From Falciphora oryzae (Eukaryota; Ascomycota; Sordariomycetes; Magnaporthales; Magnaporthaceae), in the NCBI GenBank assembly GCA_000733355.1, contig JNVV01000076.1:62001-126000 (forward strand): 64,000 nucleotides of DNA, read 5' to 3'. The notes under the pieces were generated by a model. It worked only from the letters and a program-made list of their open reading frames with translations, searched no databases and was not told the origin of the DNA. This document shows, in pieces, positions 46,602 through 58,393 of this stretch; position 1 is the stretch's first letter; the number at the start of each line of letters is the position of its first letter. The translations under genes were made by a program, and so were the position numbers.

Positions 46602-47432
46602 TTAGTCGAACTTCTTGGCGACGTCCTTGACGCTCAGATTGCCCTCTAGGACGGCCTTGACGGTCTCGTGGATGCTGGAGAAGTCAGCAAAGGTGGTGTA
46701 TGGCACCTTTTCGTTCTCACAGTACTGGACCAGGTCTGTTTTCATTCTCGCTCTTGTTAGTGTCTTTTCTCCGTCCGTGTCTCCTCGGGACAACATACCG
46801 CGGCCCTCCTTGGCAAAGAGCAGATCCGTCTCCTTGGCAGCCGACAGGTCCGAGACGCCGTCGCCGGCGTAGAACATGATGGGCCTCTGCGGCAGGCCCG
46901 AGTACTTGCGGATCTCGATGGACTTGTCGTGCCCGAACGAGCTGTCGTCGTGGTACACGATCTGCCAGCCGCCTTCCTCGTTAAGACTGCCCTTACCCCC
47001 GCGGACGGCGACGTCGTTGCTCACGACCTGGATGTCGGCCACGGCCTCGTCGCCCACCAGCTTGCGCAGCAGGGCCTCGATGATGGGGCGCATGCCGCCG
47101 CTGAGCACGACGACGGGGACGTTGTTCTCGCGGCACCAGGCGTAGAAGCGCGCGAACGCCGGGTCCAGGGTGATGTTGCTCAGCAGCAGGTCGATGCACT
47201 TGTCGAAGGGCAGCGACACCGAGTTGAGCATGTCGCTGAAGGCGTCGCGGAAGGCCATGCGGCCCTCGAGCACCTCGTGGCCGACGGCGCGGCGCCGGGC
47301 GACGCCGTAGCCGACGTTGTCGGTCAGGTAGTCGTTGGAGTCCTGGACCGTGATGGTGCCGTCGAAGTCAGTGAAGAAGATGATCTTGGGGTCGGTGCGG
47401 AGCGCCGGGGTCGGCGACGCGGTCGAGCCCAT
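46602..47432 (-). CDS. HAD-superfamily phosphatase (phosphoserine phosphatase-like)
   Basis: Two exons on the minus strand, 47432-46799 and 46735-46602, with a 63-nt intron that keeps the frame open and is easily missed; 255 aa when spliced. Removing it joins LLFAKEGR to DLVQYCENEKVPY, which fits family continuity, and the intron has GTATGT, CACTAAC and ACAG signals. HAD motif I is FFTDFDGT (D22, D24), motif II VVVLSGG, motif III lysine in HDKSIEIRKY, and motif IV MFYAGDGVSDLSAA. The helical C1 cap and C-terminal FADFSSIHETVKAVLEG resemble the yeast YNL010W and PHOSPHO/MtnX-like group of small-molecule phosphatases. The substrate is unknown. No targeting signal is seen, so the protein is probably cytosolic. 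Confidence 0.88.
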   Translation of the reverse strand: MGSTASPTPALRTDPKIIFFTDFDGTITVQDSNDYLTDNVGYGVARRRAVGHEVLEGRMAFRDAFSDMLNSVSLPFDKCIDLLLSNITLDPAFARFYAWCRENNVPVVVLSGGMRPIIEALLRKLVGDEAVADIQVVSNDVAVRGGKGSLNEEGGWQIVYHDDSSFGHDKSIEIRKYSGLPQRPIMFYAGDGVSDLSAAKETDLLFAKEGRGMLSRGDTDGEKTLTRARMKTDLVQYCENEKVPYTTFADFSSIHETVKAVLEGNLSVKDVAKKFD

Positions 47433-49543
47433 CCTTGCGGCGGCTTTTCGGGGGAAGCGAAGACAAGCAGGGTGTTGGTATCGCCGACGACGACACCTCC
47501 TGGTCGTGGGTAAATGAGCGCTTTGGTTTCGAGATGCCTGCGCGTTTAAGTGTAGGTGGGTCTCGCAAGCAAAAATGGTCAGTTAAAGTTTACCCCTGTT
47601 GAACGGTACCTGGTAAAGGCAGGAAGGAGCACAGGTGACGATGCAGCTTTTTCCGACCAAAGCGATGGATGATGGATTTGGAAAAACGGCGGGGAAGCGA
47701 AATGAGGGGCACTTCCAGAAACGAAAGAAAAAAATCTGCATGCAGCGATCCATTGCCCATCATAGAGAGGCCCCTGGGATCAACAGGCATCAAGCCGACG
47801 CACCCAAGCTTGGGCATGCCTGCGTCCGTTTGTGTTTCGTTCCTGGGAAGCTCGTCCCGTCTGCCTCAAGGCTTGGCTGCTGGCCTGTCCGCCTTGTCGG
47901 TGCTTTGGCGCGCGGCCAAGCAGGGGAAGTCCTTCTCGAAGTCTCCACCGGCCAACACGATGTTGCATGGCTCATGATTGTCAAAACGAACACCAATTTC
48001 TCAGGAGGGGCCGCTTCGCAACCCCTCGCTAATCTTGCGACCAAGAAATGGCTGACGCCAACTTGACTACTGTCACCGCAGTCAGCCGGCGCTCGGCGTA
48101 CACGAAGCGACGCCAAAATCTCCGCTCCCCGCTCCCCCCACAGCCCGCGCCGGCACTGAGCTGGACCCTTCAACGGCTGGTCTGGCCTCTTCAAACAAAC
48201 CAACGGCACGTCGCTTGGGCTTTTCGTCCATTCGAAGTTCGGAATGTCGACCACCTTAAAGCACGAAGCATGCGTATCGATTGATGCCTGACCATGGCCT
48301 CAAGAACTTAAAAAGCATGACAGATCGACACCTGCGCTCGGAGCGGCCCGCGAGGAAAAGGGAAACAAAGAGACCCCCAACTTTTCGACCAGGGCCATGC
48401 ATGACCATGACAGAGTGCCCAATTTGCCGCCGCGCAACCTCCAGCTGCCGCGCCTGCCATCGCCGCCCTGGCTTCTTTTGCTCACCGTCTGCAACATGTT
48501 GATGCCCGGCGCTAAACTAGACACGTATCATCACAAGCGGCCGTTCCATGATACATCATCTTTTCGTTCGGCGATCGCCTCGACTGGCCACCAACGTGCG
48601 TGCGGCTGCAGTCTGCCGGCCGTGGTCCATCGGGCCCCGCGGACCGCGAGCCCCTGACGGCGCCATGCCAGCCGGTTCCGCATTAGCTACAAGCCACATT
48701 CTCACATGCGTGCAAGCTTGACGCCCGCGCTTGCCTCTGTCTGGCTTATCACCGGTGGCAGCGCACGGCATAGCAGCCGCGCCAGAGTGGTAGCGTCCTG
48801 CGTGAAACTGGAACAATGGCGGGCAATGCGAGCCAAGACTGTAGAAACACGGAATGACCTTGAAATTAAGCTTGTTTAGGACGCTAACGTCCCAGGCCGT
48901 TTGCGAGCGACAAAGCTAAAACATCCTTCCTCCAGGGCAACACACTCCACCGGCGCTACCGTCCCGCGATACAGGGTCGTAATGGCCGTGTGCCCACGCT
49001 CAAACCGGCAGCTGCCAAGACCCGTGAGCAGCAGTGGTTGCGAGGCTTGTTGACCATGCGTCGCTCCCGACTCGTGCCCGCCCCTGCTCCACCGACCACC
49101 ACAGCCTCGCTCCCTCACGTTTCTGCGTTGTCGTCTTCGCCCTTTCAGGCCTTCCCCCCCAATCCTGAGACCTGGGGGCTGCCATCCACGTGGCCCCTAG
49201 ATGCGACCAGCTTGAGCAAAAATAACACTAGCGTTTCCCTACCTGCCGGGCAACCTCCCCTCCCCAGCTTCCCATATGCGCCATGCCGGACTTGCAGTCA
49301 CACCTGGCCCAATGCATTACTACGAATGTATTTAGAACAGGCAGGGTGGCAGCCCAGGGCTTTGACGCCGTATTAAAGTTCAGGCTGACTCGCCCTCGAG
49401 AACCGCACATCTAGGGTTACCCTGATGGTGGAGCGTTCCAGGCATCCGATCCTCGTCGCCGTCGTTATCCAAAATTTCCCACCCCTTTATCGCGGCAATA
49501 TTAAGGAAAGCGGTCCTGCTCGCACCACCTTGCGTCTCTTGAG
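47433..49543. other. Divergent spacer, no gene seen
   Basis: 2.1 kb between the HAD phosphatase and amino-acid permease start codons. Short ORFs on both strands have no recognisable motif. It is probably promoter sequence for both genes. Confidence 0.45.
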
Positions 49544-51568
49544 ATGCTCTTCTGCCAGCTCCCGTCCGACGTGCACCTGAGCAAGATGCCACCAAGCAAC
49601 GGCAACAGGAAGGACCTCCAGGCCGTTTTCGGGCTGCAACTCAACACCGACGACCCGTCGCCAAGCAGATATGGCGGGAGGGGGCCTATCAGCCGTCTGC
49701 CTCCAGACTTTCTGACGCCCGTCGAGACCAGGGCCCGGAACTACCTTCACTCCGACGCTGCCTCCACAAGGTCAATCCTCGGGGGATCCCGTGACCGCGA
49801 CGACAACCCCCCGCCGCAAGATGCGCACCTCTCTAAGCTCGGCCTGGAGGTCCAGGCCCGGCGCGACATGGGCATCCTCGGCGCCGTCGCCGCGGGCTGG
49901 AACATCTGCAACAGCTGGGCCGCCGCCATGGCCACGATGGTCATCTCGGCCAGTCTCGGCGGGCCCACCACCCTCATCTACGGCATAATGGTCATCTTCG
50001 TGCTCGCCGGCTCCAGCGCCCTCAGCATGGCCGAGATCGCGTCGGCGTACCCCACCGCCGGAGGCCAGTACCACTGGACCAGCATCCTGGCCGGCCCCGG
50101 CTCCGTCGGCAAGCCGCTCAGCTACACCTGCGGTGCCCTCAACATGTTTGGTTGGATCGCCACCGCCGCCGGTTTCCTGGCCCCACTGTCCGACATGATC
50201 CGCGCGCTCGTTGGCTTCCTTAACCCAGACTACGTGACCGAAGGGTGGCATACGTTCCTGATCTTCCAGACATGCAACATTGCCTTCACAGCGTACAACA
50301 TCTTCATGATGAAGAGGACACCATGGATCCATGAACTCGGATGTGCGTATCTTACCCCCCAGCTTAAGCTCTTGTGTTGCCAGCTAAGGACAAAAAGCTG
50401 ACAGTAAACAGTCTTCATCTCCATCGTCTCCTTCCTCACCATCTTGATCACGTGCCTGGCTCGGTCAGATCCCAAGCAGAGCAGCGAGCTTGTGTGGACC
50501 ACCTGGGTCAACCGGTCTGGCTGGTCGTCGGACGGGCTCGTCTTCCTCATGGGCCTCGCCAACTCGAACTTCATCTACTCGGGCCTCGACGGCGCCATCC
50601 ACCTCGCCGAGGAGTGCACCAACCCTGCCGTCGCTGTCCCCGCTGCCCTCATCTCGACCGTCGTCATCGGCTTTGTCACTGCCTTCGCGTTTGCCGTCTC
50701 CATGATCTACAGCTACAACGATTTGGAGAAAGTGTTGGCTGCTCCGTAAGTCTAGCATCCTCTCTAGCTTCCTATGCGCACCCCGACGACCGAGAACATC
50801 TCCTGATCGAATCCTCTCCAGACTGCCCATCCTTGAGATCTGGCATCAGGCCACGCGATCCAAGCCCGCCGCGACCGTATTCCTAATCCTCCTCATCATC
50901 GGCGGCTGCTTTGCGGGCACGGGCGCGCTACAAACAGCGAGCCGACTGAACTGGAGTTTTGCGCGTGATGACGCAATGGTGGGCTCGCGCTACCTGCGCC
51001 GCATGAACTTTCGCTTTGGGGTGCCAGTCAACGCGCTGCTCGTCAATTGCGGCTTCGTCTTCCTGCTCGGCTGCGTCAACCTCGGCTCCTCGACCGCCTT
51101 CAACGCCCTGGTCGCCACGGGCCTGATCCTGCTCCAGTGCAGCTTCGCCATCCCCGCCGCTCTGGTCCTGCGCAGGAGGTTCAGGGGCACGCTGACGGCC
51201 GTGCTGCCCGAGTCGAGGTCCCTCAGGCTGCCTAACCTCATCGGGGCGCTGGCCAACATTCTTTCCATCACGCTCGCTTTTATATCGCTCATCTTCTATT
51301 CCTTCCCGGTCTCGCTCCCCGTCACCCCCGGAAATATGAGTGAGTTTTGCGCCCTGTCTTTTTTCCCCTTATTCTCTCGATAGCGGCGGAGGCTGTCGCG
51401 TTTGAGAATGGTCTCATGAGATCAGCCGGCTGACCGTTTGGAAACACTCCCTCCTTTGACACAGACTATGCCAGTGTTGTCATTGCAATCATGGCCTCGT
51501 TGGCCGCCGCCAACTGGGTGCTGCACGCTTCAAAGTATTACCATGGACCAAAGCTACCACTATGGTAA
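49544..51568 (+). CDS. APC-family amino-acid/GABA permease
   Basis: Four exons: 49544-50342, 50412-50745, 50822-51339 and 51465-51568; introns 69, 76 and 125 nt; 584 aa. Twelve helices are visible. The amino acid/choline transporter (ACT) signatures are ILGAVAAGWNICNSWAAAMATMVISASLGGP in helix 1, ALSMAEIASAYPTAGGQYHW after helix 3, and SGLDGAIHLAEECTNPAVAVPAAL in the helix 8 loop. This last sequence is typical of the fungal GABA/choline permease group (Uga4 and Hnm1 relatives). The last short exon completes helix 12 and ends YYHGPKLPLW. The N-terminus is a 100-residue hydrophilic segment; the ATG at 49586 is an alternative start with a better context. Confidence 0.88.
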
Positions 51569-54500
51569 TTTTTTTCTCTTGGGATTCTTTTGGTGTTTCT
51601 TGGCGTTTCTCGCGTGATTTCTTTGCGCATCCCATGTGTTCCAACAAAATAGAAGATACCCGTCAATGTTATTGCTCAGGCATTACAGCCGAACCACTTT
51701 TGCAGTTTTGCCTCGAATGCACTTTCGCGCACAAGATATCAAGCATACATCCAGCTGCTACTCATGACTGGCATCAACCTTCCGTGTTGAGGTGTTTCAA
51801 CGTTCACTGTTCGGCATGCAAGGGTGGACTTGGGCATGGACACAGAACCAGCTCTGCTCATCGTTCGCAGCTACGGAGGGATCAGGGACTACAAGATTTC
51901 CCTTGCAAGTTTGACTGTAGAGGCATTTGTGACCGTGGCCAACAAGGGCTACTGTCCAATTGGGGCTGTTTTGCCTCCGTAATTTGACAAGGTCGATACC
52001 CTTTTTCAGCGAGTGTCGGCACCTCCCCGAGTGCAGATGGATGCCCGTCTGCTTCGTTAGGAAACCGGCCCCATTTTACGGGCAACATTATGCGCGCTGA
52101 TGGCTCAAAATGATGAGGTCAACAGGCGGGCATTCATCCGCCCTCGAGGGGATACAAAAGACAAGTACCGACCGGGAGTCCCGCCAACGGGTATTCGCGG
52201 TCAAACCACAGGGGAAATCCCGTACAGTTGCTTTCTTTGGCTTCACCCCCTTGAGTGCCGTTGGATGACAAACCGCAGATCTTCCTTCCCAGCCAACCAC
52301 TTTTTTTTTTTTTTTTTTTTTTTTTTGGTTGTCGAGGGTAAGTTCACGGGTCCTTTCCTGTTTTAACCTGGCTTTTTCAATTCGAGTCACTGCCGTTCAG
52401 CGGCAGGGACTGAGGGGATACGTCGTAAACGCCATGAGGAGCTTGAGTTCGTTCCGTCTGGTGTTCTTTGACCCCCTTCGCTACTTAGGGCGTATCTACA
52501 GGTTTTGGCAAATAGACCCGGTTTTACACCGGAGATGTTTGATCCAACAGTCGCTGGAATTTACTTGCCTACCCACCTACACAGGGGTGGAGGATGGCTG
52601 ACGCGGCTGGTTGCTACGGCGGGAGGAGGTCCGGTCGTCGCGGTCCGCCCCCCGGAACCCGCGGGTGCACGATCGGATGTGGTATTCTGCCTGTTTGGAT
52701 TCGCTTTCGACACCTGCCGACCCACCATCCACCTCATACATGACAATGAACCACCCCCATACATAACAAATGATAGCAGGTTGACACATCGCGGGTATAT
52801 CTCCCGCAGGGCACGGGCGGCACGGGAGGGGCGAGGTGGACGTTTGGTTTCACGATGGGTTGTTGACGTCGAGGCTGCTGAATGGTCGAGAGTCGTGCGT
52901 TTGCCTCGCTGTTTCCCGGGCGGTTCTGAGGATTAGCGACGGGTACATGTGCTGCCGCCACGCTGAGCTGAGGATATCATATCTATTTGCAGCATGGAAG
53001 GTAAATTACGCCATGCCTATTTTCGGACTATCCTCCACAGCCTTGGAAATGGCCAACGAGCCAACCCTACAGGATCTACAGGAATACCTGATCAACACAA
53101 GGGAGCAGAAGGCGATCGGCTACGGGGCAGGAGGCGTCTCCACGCAGGACCAACAGAAGCTTTTCGCATCATGGAGCAAAAAGTGGGTTTGACGTGAGGA
53201 GCACGACAGAGCATCTTTGTCGGTGCCGGGCAGCGCCTGCTCACGTTGCCCCTGGTTTCACTTGTGGCGAGACCCCAAATGCGCCGTGACTTGCGATTTA
53301 ATCCGCCTAGACTTGCCTTGCGGTCGTTTTCCCCTGTCGAAGGGTGGAAGCCATTACCCAACAGACTGGCATTGTTCTTGATTCCAGGGAGGCGGTATCC
53401 ACTTTTCGTTTCGGCGGGTAGGATCTGTGCTGGGTGTTTTGTTTCCTCCGCGGTGACATTCTGGATTCCGCGGACGGCGCGGCGCATGGATGGTCCCCGT
53501 CGCATCCGGCCTGCCTAGGGCTGTTATCCGATGCCCATGGGTGGATGATGCTCGATGGGATCTGGCGGCGAGGGTTGGTGGGGGAGCCATGTCGCATTTT
53601 GCCAAGTATCAAAACCAAAGTCGGGCAGGCAGAGGGATCAGTGATGCCAGGCGGTGTTGGCGGGATGTCCACTGGTCTGGAATAGGTGGAATAAATGGAG
53701 TGAATGGGGTTGCATGGCGAAGAATAATATAATTGGGTTTCTGGGAGCAGAGGTCCAAGCCACGCTGCTTTGCGAGTTGGCCAGCTATTTTGTCGTTGTT
53801 CTTCTTTTTTTTTTATCGTCTCCAGAGTTTGCCGTGGGGAGGGATCCGGTGGTTTGGTGGCTCGATCCAGGCACAGCCATCCCCAGATCCACCAGACTTG
53901 GCAGGCGGTTGCCGCATCAGGCAATAAATCGTGGGAATGAATGTTCTCCTCCCACGCCGCGCACGCCACCCCGCGCCGCTGACGCAGACGGCATTTGTGG
54001 AAATCTCTGCTTGGCATATGCAGGCGGGTGGTTCTGGGCGCGGCGCGGATGCATCGTCTTGGGTGCGTCTTGGATGAGCTTCGCCTGTGCTGGCAGGGGT
54101 GTGCGGTCTCGAGTCTTCAATCCCCCGCGCTTCTCCCGTCCTGGCCATCCGTTCACCGCAGCCGGTACAGGCTGGAGCTCTCACCTCGTCGACTCTCCTA
54201 GGGCCTGGCCCGTCCAACGGTCACCGTCGCATGTGGCGATCCGCATGGCCCTCGACGCGGGACGAACAAGCATCGCATTGGCAGATGGGCCAGGGAGGGG
54301 GGCAGTCGTCCGGCTGTTGCAGTAGCCGTTTCATACTGACGTCGAACAACTTGCCCGTTTGATCGCGGCCGACCCACGCCTCGATAATTGTCTCGCGGGT
54401 CAATCTTCGCCGGATGGCATTCTGTAATTTCTCCGCAGATTGCTTTTTTTTTTTTTTTTTTTTTTTTTTTTGCATTAAAGGGCCGGGGATAGCTCCTCTA

Positions 54501-54651
54501 TCGACCCCGTCCTGTTTGTTTCCTGTCTCCTCATTCCATTCTCCTTTCTCTTTGGCGCTGGTTGTCCTTTCAAAATCTCTTCACCGTTCAGCTTTGCGCA
54601 TATTCTTACCGGCTTCTTTCCATCTATCAGTCCCGTCCCCCAGCAGTAATC
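51569..54651. other. Gene-poor 3.1-kb spacer
   Basis: No confident gene. It contains a 26-nt poly(T) run at 52301-52326 and a 28-nt poly(T) run at 54444-54471, the second 180 bp before the PEBP start. A 47-codon ORF at 53049-53192 has unusually protein-like composition (see findings), but no partner exon could be found. Confidence 0.4.
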
Positions 54652-55637
54652 ATGCAGCTCTCGCTCCTCACCCTCGCAGCCGGACTGGCTCCGGTGCTGG
54701 CCATCCCCCCGACAGAGTTCAGACTCCCGTCTTCGGCCGGCAATGCCCAGCTCAGCGTGGCGTTTACTTTCAACAGGCAAACCAACGTGATACAGCCAGC
54801 ACAGCTCCTGGGAAGCAACAGTAAGCACCGCCATCCCGTCCCGCCCTACCTCTAGTGCCCGTTCCTGCATGCTGCGTGCGGCGCTGACCGCCCGCCTGCT
54901 CGTGCGCAACAGTCTCCAGCGGACAGCCCGAACTGGCAATCGACCCCAAAAGGGTGCCCGCCGCCGCCAACATGAACGGGCCCATGGTGGTGCTGATGAT
55001 CGACCCGGACGCGCCGACGCCCGGCGCCAACAACGGCCGCACCATCCTGCACATGCTGGCCACGGGCGTCCGCCTGGGCGCTGCCAACGGCACCGGCGCC
55101 TCCAACAGCAGCGCCGCCCTGCGCGGCCAGCGCACCCTCAACATCGCCGCGACCCGCCCGCAGGTGCCCTACGCCCCGCCCGGGCCCCCTCCCACGTCGG
55201 CGGCGCACCGGTACATCCTGTACGCCTTCGCGGAGCCCGCGAACTTCAAGATGCCGGCTACGTTTGCCAACTTCAGCGCGACGAACCGCGCCGGGTTCAA
55301 CATCCAGAACTTCCTGCGCGACGCCAAGATTAACGGCGCCGCCGTAGCCGCAAACTACTTCTACGTTTCGCGCCAGGCCCAGGTGCCCGGCACCTTCACC
55401 GGCCCGCCGGGCGGCACGTACCCCGGCGGCAATGGCAACGCCATCTTCGCGGGGCGCCAGGGTGGCAACGGGACCCGCGGTGGCAACGGTGGCAACGGTG
55501 GCAACCGCCCCGGCGGCGGTCGCGGCAACGGCACCGTGCCCACCATCCCGAGGGCCGAGGCGCCCAGGGCGGCGGCGGCCATGACGGCGCTGGTTGGCGC
55601 CGTCGGCCTGGCTGTGGGCTTCATGACGCTGGTGTAA
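54652..55637 (+). CDS. GPI-anchored PEBP-domain surface protein
   Basis: Two exons, 54652-54820 and 54913-55637 (92-nt intron); 297 aa. A signal peptide (MQLSLLTLAAGLAPVLA) precedes a phosphatidylethanolamine-binding protein domain with the ligand-pocket signature MIDPDAPTPG and the HRY motif (AAHRYILYAFAEP). A Gly/Asn-rich low-complexity linker (GGNGTRGG type, about 240-265) leads to a hydrophobic C-terminus (AAAAMTALVGAVGLAVGFMTLV), so GPI anchoring is likely. Secreted PEBP proteins occur widely in ascomycetes with unknown ligands. A 28-nt poly(T) tract lies in the probable 5' leader or promoter. Confidence 0.87.
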
Positions 55638-56779
55638 GAGGGGGGCTGCGGCTCATCCAAGATGTTGTTTTATTCTTGCTGTATCTGTATCTTTATTCTG
55701 GTTGGGTGGCCTGTTTTGTTCCCTGGGATTAGTGTGTACCTTCAAATAGCCGAATGTGAATATGTGCAAAACTACGATCTGGCGGACCGCTTGTCCGTCT
55801 GCTGCTTGTGCATGCTTCGCCGAGAGCGCTGGGGAGACCTGTGATGACACGTCGGTTGGTTTCGGGGAGACGCAGGAATACGCGGAAGATTGGGCAAGGT
55901 TTTAGCGAAGGCGGGAGACGTGACGAGACGAGACGGCTATCTGCGGCGGTCGTCGGAGTCCCCCCCACGCATCCCCTCCACCCATGTAGGCGTTGAGAAG
56001 CGATGCCATGGATATCGCCGTGTTGGCTTGACGTCAACAGATCGGGAGGGATGCTAGCCGAGAGTGAGAGCTGCAGGAATGCGCAGGTCCCAGGGGCCGA
56101 GGATTCACCAATATTCACAGTAAGCGTGGAGGCTGGCCGTTGAAGGGGGTTGTGATAGATCGTGGATGGAGGGCTCGATAGGGGAAGCCGCCCGATTGGC
56201 AGGGAGTCTGCCTGCTCGATCTGGTCTGATCTGACGCCGAGTCGGGGATTTTCCCTTCTGCGCCAAGCTTTCTGGGGGCTAGATGCACAGACCAACAGCG
56301 ATTGTTGGTGCTGGGGCTTCCACGTGACTGCCTCGCGCTGTCTGGTGCATCAACAATTTAGGGCAACAGCCACCCACCGCGGACAGATTACTACATCTCC
56401 TGAATCCCACCACGGCCAAAAGTGGACACACGACGACTTCGAACCACACCAACAGCACGCGGTCGAAGGAATCGGAATCCTGCCGATGCCTCAATTCTCA
56501 TACCGTCCTTTTTCGGGACAAGATGCACGATTGCTGGGCGCTGGCGTCTGCTTACTGCGACGGGCGCCCTGTATAAAGCACCGTCGCCCACCATCGAGTT
56601 CTTGTCTGACTCTGTCTTATTCCATCCACAGTCATCAAACGAGGCATCACACCCAATTCTACACACATCTCGCACCGAGTCTCACCAAGAAAACAGTTGA
56701 GACGAAATAAGCCACTAGCAACGATAATCAAGAGACTATCCCTCCTCCAGACAGGCAGCGCCGCAGAACCCCTGACGCG
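55638..56779. other. Spacer with TATA box of the repeat-protein gene
   Basis: 1.1 kb, no gene. TATAAA at 56572-56577, about 208 bp before the next start codon, is a good core-promoter candidate. Confidence 0.45.
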
Positions 56780-58393
56780 ATGCAACTTGTTTCGTTTGCG
56801 GCGTTTCTGCTTGCCGCCGCCCTTCCAGTCATCGCCAAGGTGATGCTGGGCGGTGGGCTTAGCTCCCAACTCCCCCTCCTCTCTTCAACTGTCCGTCGCA
56901 GGCTGTCGCAACGCCGCACCACAGCAGACCGCAGCGTATGCGCGTCGCCCCTCGTATGCCCCAAGACGCCCATGATGCAGGCGGAGCCGGACCACTCGCC
57001 ATCTAGGTGTGCCACACCAGCAGTGAGCCAGTCTTCTGGTGCCCGATTCCAGTCCCCCGCCGTCCGCTTCCGGGAGCCGTTCGGCATTTCGTCCCCGGGC
57101 GATGATGACGAGACTGACTATGCCAGACCCGAGACGCCCTTTCACACGCCCTCCCTGAGGCCGCAGAGTTCACACTCCGAGTCTCGGGTGAGTTCTAACT
57201 CCAGTATTAACTCCACGCCTCGTGGCAGGCGCGTCAGCTACTGGGACAACCCGTACTCGGACCCCTCTCGCACCGTAGCAACAGCAGGCTCTGGGAGGTC
57301 TTCCGTGCCGACCATCACCATCTTGGAGGTCCGCGACGGCGTTGTCGTCAAGCGCGAAGCCGAGAACCTCCTCGCTGGGGATGACGCCCCAGCCCATCAA
57401 AGGTACCCGCGGTCTCCATACCCCGCCAAATGCCCGCAGTCCCCATTCCTGCCCCAGTATCCCAAGTCTCCATACCCCTCCAAGTACCCGCAGTCTCCCT
57501 ACCCCGGCAACGTGACGGACCAGGCGACGTTCCCTGCCTCGCGGGACGGCGTGCCGACCGAGAGCCGCAACTCGCTCCTCGTGGTGGCGGACCAGGGCGC
57601 GGACCTGATCGAGCGGGCGGCGACGTGGGCGGCCGAGCGCGGCGTCGACACCAACGTCGGGCTCGAGGACTTTGAGGAGCGCTCGTACCTAGGCCGCGCC
57701 ATCCGCAAGTTGCGGGGCACGAGCCGCCGCGAGAGGCAGGAGAGCGCGCGCGCTCACGTCGTGCGCGAGGCCCGCAAGAACTGGGCCGCCCGCTCGCTCG
57801 ACGCCACCCACCACTGGGCCGCCAGGGGCCTCGACGGCACCCACCAGCTGGCCCACCGCGGCCTCGAGGGCGTCGAGGCTGTGGGTCGTGGTGCTGTTGA
57901 TGGGCTGGACGCCGTTCGCAGGGGCGCCGCCGGCGGTCTCGAGGCCGTCGGGCTGGATTCTGTCGGCGGTGCGCTGAGGCCGCGCAGCGAGAGCCAGTCC
58001 AGCCGCGAGGGCGAGCCGTTCCCCCGTGCTGAGAACATCACTTCTTCTCCTTCTTCTTCCAGGCAAAGTTCGCCTTCCCCGCGCCGTCGCGTGCTCCACA
58101 AGACCCCGCACGTCCGGGCTCCCGATGACGCCGACCTGACCTGCATGGTGGCCGAGGCCATGGTGGCGAGCGCGGCCGAATCGGAGAAGCAGAGCACCGG
58201 CAGGCGCTTCAGCCTGGGCATGAAGTCCCTCAAGGACCTGGGGAGGCGCACCCGCAGCGGCACGGACAGCTCCACCCGCAGCAGCGCCTCGGACCCTGGC
58301 AGCAGGGTGAGAAGCGGCAGCGACAGTAGCGGCGACGAGCGCCCCGCCGTCGGCCGGAGGCGCGTCTCGCTGCCGTGGAACAAGATGAAGTAA
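56780..58393 (+). CDS. Unknown protein with 9-residue and 11-residue internal repeats
   Basis: Single exon, 537 aa; I do not recognise a family. It starts with a hydrophobic segment (MQLVSFAAFLLAAALPVIAKVMLGG) that could be a signal peptide or anchor, followed by a basic, Ser/Pro-rich low-complexity part. Residues 209-244 are four 9-residue units of YPxSPYPxK type. Residues 334-399 are six consecutive 11-residue units with pattern (h)-W/V-A-x-R-G-L-D/E-G-x-x, predicted amphipathic helix. A Ser/Arg-rich C-terminal third contains a short conserved-looking helix (DADLTCMVAEAMVASAAE) and a basic end. The 11-residue period resembles the lipid-binding helices of perilipins, synuclein and LEA proteins, so binding of a membrane or lipid droplet is an inference. 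Codon use is GC-rich like neighbours, supporting a real gene. Confidence 0.75.
   Translation: MQLVSFAAFLLAAALPVIAKVMLGGGLSSQLPLLSSTVRRRLSQRRTTADRSVCASPLVCPKTPMMQAEPDHSPSRCATPAVSQSSGARFQSPAVRFREPFGISSPGDDDETDYARPETPFHTPSLRPQSSHSESRVSSNSSINSTPRGRRVSYWDNPYSDPSRTVATAGSGRSSVPTITILEVRDGVVVKREAENLLAGDDAPAHQRYPRSPYPAKCPQSPFLPQYPKSPYPSKYPQSPYPGNVTDQATFPASRDGVPTESRNSLLVVADQGADLIERAATWAAERGVDTNVGLEDFEERSYLGRAIRKLRGTSRRERQESARAHVVREARKNWAARSLDATHHWAARGLDGTHQLAHRGLEGVEAVGRGAVDGLDAVRRGAAGGLEAVGLDSVGGALRPRSESQSSREGEPFPRAENITSSPSSSRQSSPSPRRRVLHKTPHVRAPDDADLTCMVAEAMVASAAESEKQSTGRRFSLGMKSLKDLGRRTRSGTDSSTRSSASDPGSRVRSGSDSSGDERPAVGRRRVSLPWNKMK
57404..57511 (+). repeat. 27-nt coding tandem repeat (four units)
   Basis: Encodes four YPxSPYPxK-like nonapeptides; unit two is the most diverged (CPQSPFLPQ). 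Confidence 0.8.
57779..57976 (+). repeat. 33-nt coding repeat (six hendecad units)
   Basis: Six diverged units of exactly 11 codons, without insertions or deletions. Confidence 0.8.

Noticed and set aside
48281..48502. Cys-rich CPICRR...CRACHRR segment resembling a zinc knuckle
   Set aside because: The frame is short and isolated, the Cys spacing fits no known zinc motif, and surrounding codons look random.
53307..54017. 236-codon minus-strand frame
   Set aside because: Low-complexity mixture of Pro, Ser and Arg with no family resemblance; neighbouring frames equally open.
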